Assembly: GCF_014633365.1 (NCBI RefSeq)
Contig: NC_068341.1
Location: 20,504,339 to 20,568,338 of the forward strand
Length of the DNA: 64,000 bases
Source of the DNA: Diospyros lotus
Taxonomy: Eukaryota; Streptophyta; Magnoliopsida; Ericales; Ebenaceae
Reading direction: 5' to 3'
Shown: positions 58,901 through 64,000 of the stretch, in pieces
Layout of the letters: each line of letters starts with the position of its first letter
Position numbering within the stretch: position 1 is the first letter of the stretch
Translations under genes and position numbers: made by a program
Notes under the pieces: generated by a model
Databases searched by the model: none
Told to the model about the DNA's origin: nothing
Seen by the model: only the letters and a program-made list of their open reading frames with translations

Positions 58901-61900
58901 GACTAGAAGGTAGCTAGGGCATTGGTCAACTTGAAAGGCATGACCAAGAATTCATAGTGCCCTTCGTGGGTACAAAATGCAATCTTCGGTACATCGTCTT
59001 CCTTAACTCGAATCTGATGGTATCCTTCCTTCAAGTCAACTTTGAAAATATGGTGGCCCCATGAAGCTCATCTAATAATTCATCGATCACTAGAATGGGG
59101 AATTTTTCGGGCACCATTACCTTATTCAAAGCTCGGTAGTCTTCACAAAATCTCTAGCCCCCATCCTTCTTCTTGACCAGTAGAACAAAGCAAGAAAAGG
59201 GGCTATTATTGGGTCTGATAATTCCTGCAACGAGCATTTCCTATACTAATTCTCGATTTCATTTTTCTATATATAAGGGTAGCAATAAGGCCTTACGCTT
59301 ACTGGAGCTAAACCCAATTGCAAGTTAATGGCACGGTCTCGTTCCCTTTTCGAGGGCAGACCGTCTGGTTCATCAAAAACTCCACTAAATTCTGATAGCA
59401 CTCGCTGAATAACTCCTGGTATCGTGGCTTGTAGCTCACTGAATTCTACAGTCAAACTCCTAAGTTCAAGAAGCACACCCTCTCCACTGCCCTTGAATGC
59501 CTTCATCATAGCTTTTAAGGTGACAAAGGTTCTGCTTAAACTCGGATCCCCTTGCAATGTAACCATCATTCCTCCCACTTGAAATTTCATAGTCAAAGGC
59601 TTTCAATTGACTTGCATCTTGCCCAACATCACTAACCATTTCATCCCCAAGATGACATACGAGCTGCCCAGCTCTAGAGGAAGAAAATCCTTGACTATAT
59701 CCAGGTTATGAAGAGAAGGTAGCACCCCTTTACATACTCCAGTGCCCTACACAACCAATCCCGTGCCCATAATCACCCTGTAGCCGGCAGTCTCTAACCT
59801 AGGCAGCCCCAATTTCTAGACCAAATCAACAGCCACAACGTTATGGGTTGCCTTGCTATCTGTGAGAACCACTACATCCTGGCTAGCAATTCGCACTTGC
59901 ACCTTCATGGTTTGGGGTGGGGTGAGTCCCACCACTGAATTCATTGACAACATTATCACCTCTCCTTCAGTCGCCGATGCTTCCCATTCATGACTACCTT
60001 CGACCACCTCATTTTCCCGCATCTCTTCCTTCTCTTCATCATAAATCACCATAACATGTAGCTCCTTTTTGCACTGGTGCCAAATGGAATATTTCTCTTG
60101 GCATCAAAAACATAGTCCCTTTTCTCTCTTGGCCTTCAATTTGGCTTTGCTTGGCCTTTTAAAGGATAGAACAACCGCTGCTCCGGGGGCTGGAGGCCTG
60201 GGTCCGGTAGGAGTGGCAAATTTGGGGATGGGATTCGGGTTTGGAGTGAAAGGTATGCGGGGTGAAGAGTATATCTGATTAGGGAAGTTTTTACCTCTGT
60301 TTGGTCTAGGTCCAACATGGTCTTGGAGTATGTGATTTTTATCTTCAATTCATTGGGTTGTTTCCATGATTTGTAATAGGCCCACAGGCTGCAACACCCA
60401 AACCTCTGCCTTGATTTCAGGCCTTAGCCTGTTAATAAAGAGGCCTTCTAGTATTGCCTCTGAAGCTTCTCCCACCGGTGCCGCCAATGTCTTGAAGAGG
60501 AGGTGGTATTCACGCACAAAGTTGTCTTGCCGGAAGGCCAAGAGCCTCTCCTCTATGGATCCCTCTTGTCATGAACAAAATCGGGTACGAATGAGGATTT
60601 TCAGCTCCTCCCAATTATGAAAGCCTTTTCTCTTTTGTTCCCATTGGTACCAAGCCAGGGCCCCTCCTTCGAAACACAACGCTATTGTTTCAAGCTTCTC
60701 CAACTCTGTTAATTGATTTACCACGAAATAGCATTCTGCTCTAAATAGCCACTCATCTAGATTGTCCCTGATCAAGATCAACATCTCCAACCTTCTATTA
60801 CGAACATCCAGCTGCCAGTTCCCATCAGAAACACCCCCATTCTCTCTACTTCCCCCCTCAACGCTAGGGAAAACCCCAAAATTTAGAGTGGATTCCGATG
60901 GGGTTTGTTCCATCGTTCCTTTTCACTTTCTATCCTTTTCTTCTTCCTCCCATTTCGATCTCATGAAATTGAATTGTTCCATAATGATTGCCATGTTTTT
61001 TTCCATGCTCTACATCCTCCGCATCTCCGATTTCAAAGAGTCAAGCCCATTGTGCAACCCTTCCAAACGCCCCTCCAAGTCTCCTACTCGATCAGTTAGG
61101 GTTACCATTAGGATCGTTTTGCTCTGGTACCTAATGATAGGCTACTAAACAATATTTCTAATTTGTATTATGGATATTGAAAGGGATTACTCCAGAAGAT
61201 GTGAAGAAAACAATGAAGAATAGACTTTGGGAATGAATTTTTGCAATTAAGATGCTTACAATCAGAATGAAATCGAAATGAGTTCATAACTAATTTGTCT
61301 AGGGAATTACAATGCTAAAAATAATGAGATGAATGAAGATAAAATGGATATTCAAGAGGTTCACACTCTCCTTCAAAACTTTTCCATAATTCCCATGCCT
61401 TCTACTGTACTTGTTTCCGCCATTTATAGGTTGTTAGCTCTTCCCATTCTTCTCCTTAACGGAATCTGTTACTTGCACAAGCACCAAGTGACCTCCTCCA
61501 AATTCAATTTCCCTATTCTACCCTTGTTGTTTCTTGCGTCTTTGGTATGTGAAATGGATTGGATGCTTATCACCACGCTCGCACAGATCTATTCTATTGC
61601 CTGAAGTCGCACCCAGAATCGCTGACCTTTCTCTTCTGGCCTGCTTCACCTTCAATTCAGAACCAAGATCGTCGGAATTTGCTTGAGCGTTAAGCGACAA
61701 TTAACGCCCAAGAAGAGCTGGAAATTAGTTGCACCAAGAATCGTTGGCCCTTTCTTCGAAGAGTCAATTGGCTCCATTGAGCTTCCTATGTCTGGTTCTC
61801 GTGGCTCGATCAATTCCGAAACTACTTGCTTAATGTCAAATCTAACCCTAAATTCAACTGCTTAAGATTTTTGCCCAAATTGCCAAAGAATTGACTGGTT

Positions 61901-64000
61901 CTGATACCAATTGTCAGATCTTAGGATTTGGCAAGGCTAATTCATGTGAAATTCAAGAGAAATTAGAACTAGAGAGAGAGTTGGGTAAAGAATCGAGAAA
62001 GAGAATGAGGGAGAAAATGAGAGAGAACATGAAAAGAGGAAAAAGATGCAATCTTCAATTGTCTGGATGATTGCCCATCCCTTACAACTAGCCTTTTATG
62101 GGCATAGCTGGTTGTTCTTCAGTTATTGTAACTGAAGCTCAACAGACAAAGCAACAGCCAAGGCATCTAATCGAATTAAAACAATATGATCTAACTGAAT
62201 TACAACAATATGCAGCCCAATTACAGTATTACCCTTCTAATATCCTAGGGTTGTGACATTAGGTTTATTTTGTTATCGAGTTAGCTGAAGGAATTATCCG
62301 ATATGGCTTAGTCTAATCTGATTTGGATTATTATTCTACTAGATTTACTCTATACCTCTACATCATTTTTATTGCATGCTTATTTATGTCGCATCAAATT
62401 CCTTTTGCTCATCCACATACAAACTTTGTACTTGTGTAGTTGCATCAGGAAACCTCTATTCATATTTTTGGATCACCCCTTCCCTTGCATCACAGAAATA
62501 TTTTCTCTGCTCATCTAAGTCTTTTGGAATCTTGATGAATTTTTTCCCTAGATTTTTTTGATTAATAGTTCATCCAAAATTGCAGCCATTCTTTCGGGTT
62601 CATGGCGTCAATTGCCCTTAAAGAGTTACTCCAGGATGTACATACCAACACATAGGATATAGACACTAATAGTTTTGTTCATTTGTCACAGATGACATAT
62701 ATATACCATAAGATGTATTCTTTTGACATTATACATAATTTTGTTCTGGTTGTTGTACTGGATAATATTGTACTCTACATTCCTTTCATGGCTATGATAT
62801 TAAGTATTTATGATGTGTCATTTGTTATATAGTTGGCGTGGAGGGATGTTTTGTAGTTTCAAGGCTTGCAGGTCCCTAGTGGGGACCACAGCTCGCAGGT
62901 TGCCTCATTTGGAGTTCGGGTTGTGACATAAAGCAACCAAGAATATGCTACTAGCATTTATACCCAGTTTTAGCATACAGAGGAACTGAGGCAAATTTTG
63001 CATAATGAAACACAGCCATAAGTGAACTTGTTTTACTTTTTAAGGCCATATGCAAGCAAACAAAGGAAAACAGAAGACTTGACCCACCAAGGAACATACC
63101 AAAAGTATAAGAAGGTTGCAAGAATTCTCTCTTTATGTTAAACCATGGTCGCAAAGCGTAAAAAACACTTCTGTGACAGACATGCAATAGCCTCTGCTTT
63201 AGATATAATCAGTTGAATTTCCAAGGCTTTTCCAATTCTTTTTCAGCAACTATGAATACCACGGTGTTTCCCTATCATGTTTAAAGAGCTGCATCTTCAA
63301 TATATTTTTCTCAACAAAAAGACAACAGTAATATAAGGGACTTATAGTTCTTCTACCAGCTTGACTATCCATGGTAATATTTTTCAGTCAAAGAGCGTAA
63401 AGGCATACACATGTTTGCAGTACTGAGGAACATGGAGTTGGATTTCTAACTTAAAACAATATTGGTTTCGCCAGTGTTACCAACATGTACCTGTTCTCAA
63501 CAGCTTAATGACCTGTGACACACATTTTAACTAATAAAACTACATAATTGTCATCCTTTGATTCACTTCTCAGACCAGAATAATTTTCTTGTCTAGCAGG
63601 ATTTTGCAATCTTTATCTAACAGTTTGAATATTTATAACACTCTTGGCTTTGCAAGTGTTACCAACATGTAACACACCTCTCAACAGCTTAATGACCCGT
63701 AACAAACCTTTCAACCAATAAAAGTAGATACTTGCCACGCATTGCTTCATATCTAGCAGGATTTTGCAATCTTTATCTGACAAGTTGAATAATTTTGTTT
63801 GGGACAATTTCCTATCCATAGCCAGGGCTAGTTACTCTTATCCCATATGGTATGGCATCTTTAGAATCTTCTATATAAAAATAATGAAAAATATAACTGA
63901 TTACCATGAACACCTGGACAAATAATCATAAGCCAACTACCATTCAATATGGAAACATTCCTACGCACCTCAATACAGATGATATAATCTTGTATCCGTG
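46995..64000 (-). CDS. LAZ1-like DUF300 (TMEM184/OSTalpha family) protein, 5' partial, with a 16.3-kb intron
   Basis: Complement of join(46995..47282, 47387..47632, 63969..>64000); upstream exons lie outside the window. The last exon visible ends in [10 protein letters not shown], then GAG and the donor GTGCG. The next begins [20 protein letters not shown] and holds [18 protein letters not shown] and [19 protein letters not shown]. The final exon begins [20 protein letters not shown] and ends KATGSQFR. This order is that of LAZ1 and its homologues. Family knowledge: multi-pass DUF300 proteins of the vacuolar and plasma membrane, with LAZ1 linked to cell death and brassinosteroid signalling. 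Here we see the last membrane helix and the cytosolic tail. All splice sites are GT-AG and phase 0. The intron 47633-63968 is full of retrotransposons, yet the exons show no damage. Confidence 0.9.
48283..48575 (+). pseudogene. Ribosomal protein L27 (eL27) cDNA fragment, intronless pseudogene
   Basis: Translates, with one indel pair, as [20 protein letters not shown], then SFDDDTR, then KYPKKVIRK (shifted frame), then [20 protein letters not shown] and [14 protein letters not shown]. This is the N-terminal two-thirds of plant eL27 in order. The last third is missing. A stop and frameshift show it is not functional. There are no introns, so it came from spliced RNA. It lies between the primer site and gag remnant of the old Copia element. 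Confidence 0.85.
49035..49290 (+). repeat. Triplicated 88-bp unit of Copia gag sequence
   Basis: Three tandem units start at 49035, 49123 and 49212 (GTTGGAGTAAATGTCATCC type). Unit 1 translates [20 protein letters not shown], resembling the 'AKEIWDAxKExYS' motif of Copia gag UBN2 domains. Small indels put the units in different frames. Confidence 0.8.
49346..49769 (+). repeat. 5' LTR of the LARD-like element
   Basis: 424 bp; a TATA-like CTATATAAGG near 49503, then a CT-rich stretch. Ends GGTTCATGACA directly before the primer site. Confidence 0.95.
51229..52365 (+). CDS. 378-codon ORF of unknown function inside the LARD-like element
   Basis: One uninterrupted ORF near the 3' end of an element that otherwise lacks coding sequence. 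The N-terminal 85 residues contain three degenerate repeats ([30 protein letters not shown]). The middle ([20 protein letters not shown], then [19 protein letters not shown]) looks helical. The C-terminal half is rich in Glu and Lys with coiled-coil character and ends in a very basic tail ([16 protein letters not shown]). No zinc knuckle, protease triad or polymerase motif is seen. It could be a derived gag-like protein, captured host sequence or a chance ORF; the length and lack of stops argue against chance. No host homologue is recognised. Confidence 0.45.
   Translation: MYRTPIPWSSKCHVREMSAMGSQLQPKDAAFSMGCPAREALGSSARRRPLEPQLLQMNALFSAGIELQWQPKKAAFSVDSNKDKQQYSWKNQTWGEKFENESSRRDKGTNSGIHEECKEFGRMFREKLQEFVMILIKKYYYNFPIEYFDDYRESFNKEEFLKVEQLKEDSLAESKSLVYSSYQQVKAFPLEEAPIEDMKGSKHTTPLVLAMEKAEEYMEEKIGKEKVEDDTQSIGSLSSTATSAETPDAIDLLKQQNKESKEKEQRIASGTLLGTSHMYVIGTGTQDKAKLTLQPKELEDGVVGLTAHLEQWRTQKDKAKQEERKKGKDFFVEGIETLDVLLIHVSIGVAASHNAIAVEEKEKRWQKKSEKQDKKKEK
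52466..52885 (+). repeat. 3' LTR of the LARD-like element
   Basis: 420 bp, near-identical to the 5' LTR, followed by the TCGTC target duplication. Confidence 0.95.
53405..53490 (+). promoter_or_regulatory. 5S rRNA-like Pol III promoter domain in Cassandra LTR 1
   Basis: AAAGAACTC, then GTTAAGCGTGCTTG (exact plant 5S A-box region), then GGGATGCGTGACC (C-box region, one change from GGGATGGGTGACC), then ATTCACGTATGCC. The order and spacing follow the 3' two-thirds of plant 5S rRNA. Confidence 0.88.
53832..53910 (+). promoter_or_regulatory. 5S rRNA-like Pol III promoter domain in Cassandra LTR 2
   Basis: AAAGAACTC, GTTAAACGTGCTTG (one change from 5S), then GGGATGGGTGACC (exact C-box region) and GAAGTTCACGTATGCC. 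The C box is intact here and the A box intact in LTR 1. Confidence 0.88.
54186..54498 (-). repeat. 3' LTR of the gag-only Gypsy element
   Basis: 313 bp, shorter than its partner at 61912 through small deletions. The polypurine tract lies on its inner side. Confidence 0.88.
54781..55841 (-). pseudogene. Gypsy gag of the gag-only element, frameshifted
   Basis: Minus-strand pieces 55841-55560 ([21 protein letters not shown]-terminal part) and 55011-54781 (zinc-knuckle part) are joined by a broken stretch resembling retrotransposon gag ([13 protein letters not shown]). The knuckle reads [14 protein letters not shown]; the usual His is Tyr, so the zinc site is damaged. Confidence 0.75.
56164..56602 (-). 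repeat. 3' LTR of the chromovirus
   Basis: 439 bp; differs from the 5' copy by scattered substitutions, roughly 5-7 percent by eye. Confidence 0.93.
56620..59600 (-). pseudogene. Chromovirus pol: reverse transcriptase, RNase H, integrase and chromodomain
   Basis: Minus-strand pieces in order: a pre-RT linker and RT start ([16 protein letters not shown], 59596-59267); the RT catalytic block [16 protein letters not shown], with the two Asp intact (58896 down); the RT connection [20 protein letters not shown], then GYYRRF (58681-58415); RNase H remnants (58400-58030); the integrase zinc region (57983-57792); integrase core traces ([16 protein letters not shown] near 57400); the C-terminal block 57234-56974 ([13 protein letters not shown]); and a chromodomain-like end ([20 protein letters not shown], near 56680-56740). 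Frameshifts and stops separate the pieces. Confidence 0.88.
59816..60913 (-). pseudogene. Chromovirus gag and protease, degenerate
   Basis: The gag start [15 protein letters not shown] with the [17 protein letters not shown] and [20 protein letters not shown] blocks (60913-60569) is followed by [20 protein letters not shown] (60541-60350). A zinc knuckle near 60125-60075 reads [13 protein letters not shown] with a stop in place of Arg. The protease core reads LTDSKATHN; the usual Asp-Ser-Gly is Asp-Ser-Lys, so the protease is presumably dead. Confidence 0.83.
61135..61572 (-). repeat. 5' LTR of the chromovirus
   Basis: 438 bp; the primer site lies at its inner side, which fixes the minus orientation. 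Confidence 0.93.
61912..62258 (-). repeat. 5' LTR of the gag-only Gypsy element
   Basis: 347 bp, next to the Met-tRNA-type primer site on the minus strand. Confidence 0.88.
62259..63456. other. Remaining intron DNA of the LAZ1-like gene
   Basis: No exon seen. The segment near 62700-62935, ending GGGTTGTGACA, could be an LTR remnant, but no partner or target duplication was found. Confidence 0.4.
63463..63795. repeat. Imperfect tandem duplication, about 180 bp per unit
   Basis: AGTGTTACCAACATGTA...CAACAGCTTAATGACC recurs 182 bp apart (63473 and 63655), and CTAGCAGGATTTTGCAATC recurs 160 bp apart (63593 and 63753). The second copy has lost about 22 bp. Confidence 0.8.

Larger units (their letters stand above)
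56164..61572 (-). mobile_element. Complete chromovirus (Ty3/Gypsy), 5409 bp, degenerate, nested in the gag-only element
   Basis: LTRs lie at 56164-56602 (439 bp) and 61135-61572 (438 bp), bounded by TGATAGGC and GCCTATCA. The 5-bp target duplication CCACG is perfect at 56159-56163 and 61573-61577. On the minus strand the primer site (TAGGTACCAGAGC) lies just inside 61135, and a purine tract (GTGGGGGGAAG) just inside 56602. Gag, protease, reverse transcriptase, RNase H, integrase and a C-terminal chromodomain-like region follow in order. Stops and frameshifts make it non-autonomous. Confidence 0.95.
54186..62258 (-). mobile_element. Gag-only non-autonomous Gypsy element (TR-GAG type), split by a chromovirus
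   Basis: LTRs lie at 54186-54498 (313 bp) and 61912-62258 (347 bp), starting TGTCAGATCTTA and ending TGACA. Flanks TTATG (54181-54185) and TTAGG (62259-62263) are a 5-bp target duplication with one change. On the minus strand a primer site ATTGGTATCAGAACC lies next to the 61912 LTR. A purine tract (AGAAGGGGGGGGGG) lies next to the 54498 LTR. Once the 5.4-kb insert is removed, about 2 kb of internal DNA remains, encoding only gag. No pol motif was found in it. Confidence 0.9.
47633..63968 (-). other. Giant intron (about 16.3 kb) of the LAZ1-like gene
   Basis: The donor GTGCGTAG lies at 63968 downward and the acceptor CAG at 47635-47633. In coordinate order it contains an old Copia element (47961 to about 53155) with a nested LTR element (49346-52885), a Cassandra TRIM (53311-53962), and a gag-only Gypsy element (54186-62258) with a nested chromovirus (56164-61572). 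The remaining 62259-63968 has no exon I can recognise. Confidence 0.85.

Noticed and set aside
62951..63187. 78-codon minus-strand ORF as a LAZ1 exon
   Set aside because: It does not match the LAZ1-family sequence, and the exons at 63969 and 47632 join in phase without it.
1..64000. CRISPR arrays, bacterial operons, phage or defence systems
   Set aside because: No regular direct-repeat/spacer array and no prokaryotic genes; the palindrome arrays have irregular spacing and degenerate units.

Overview
The window is nuclear DNA of a flowering plant, probably a woody dicot or magnoliid. It has GT-AG introns, plant-specific gene families, a 16-kb transposon-filled intron and many plant retrotransposon lineages (Copia, Athila-like and chromovirus Gypsy, a Cassandra TRIM, LINE remnants, Harbinger and Mutator-type MITEs). 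Nothing bacterial, organellar or viral was seen. The species cannot be named from sequence alone. Domain, motif and splice-site calls were made by eye and by hand translation; no search was run.

Four host protein genes are supported. (1) 1-3244 (+): the 3' part of a subfamily XI LRR receptor kinase resembling the RGI/RCH group. (2) 16048-21072 (-): a complete six-exon, 623-residue KORRIGAN-type membrane-anchored GH9 endoglucanase. Its fourth intron holds a non-autonomous Copia element, its second intron lacks a GT donor, and a catalytic Asp position reads Asn. (3) 36786-41162 (+): a three-exon, 347-residue DUF218/YdcF-like membrane protein. (4) 46995 to beyond 64000 (-): the C-terminal exons of a LAZ1-like DUF300 protein, split by an intron of about 16.3 kb.

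The rest is layered mobile DNA. At 5420-7880 a LINE 3' end contains a Copia solo LTR, which contains a second solo LTR. At 11739-12981 lie two Harbinger-type MITEs. At 14885-15334, 42504-42888 and 43332-43707 lie three GC-rich foldback elements of one family, each with a 9-bp target duplication. The stretch 22085-31308 is a retrotransposon graveyard: an Athila-like gag-protease, a reverse-oriented Gypsy LTR, a 'plant transposon protein' ORF and a 1.7-kb LTR, with dense TCGAG/TCGAC palindrome arrays. The stretch 34510-36118 is a large inverted repeat.

The LAZ1-like intron holds, in order: an old Copia element with a ribosomal protein L27 fragment; a 3.5-kb LTR element inside it with one 378-codon ORF and no recognisable retroviral domain; a 652-bp Cassandra TRIM with 5S-rRNA-like promoter DNA in both LTRs; and a gag-only Gypsy element split by a 5.4-kb chromovirus. 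Target duplications resolve most insertion events. I see no operon-like or defence-like system; the unusual content is the nesting, the captured host sequence and the splice and active-site anomalies in the endoglucanase gene.
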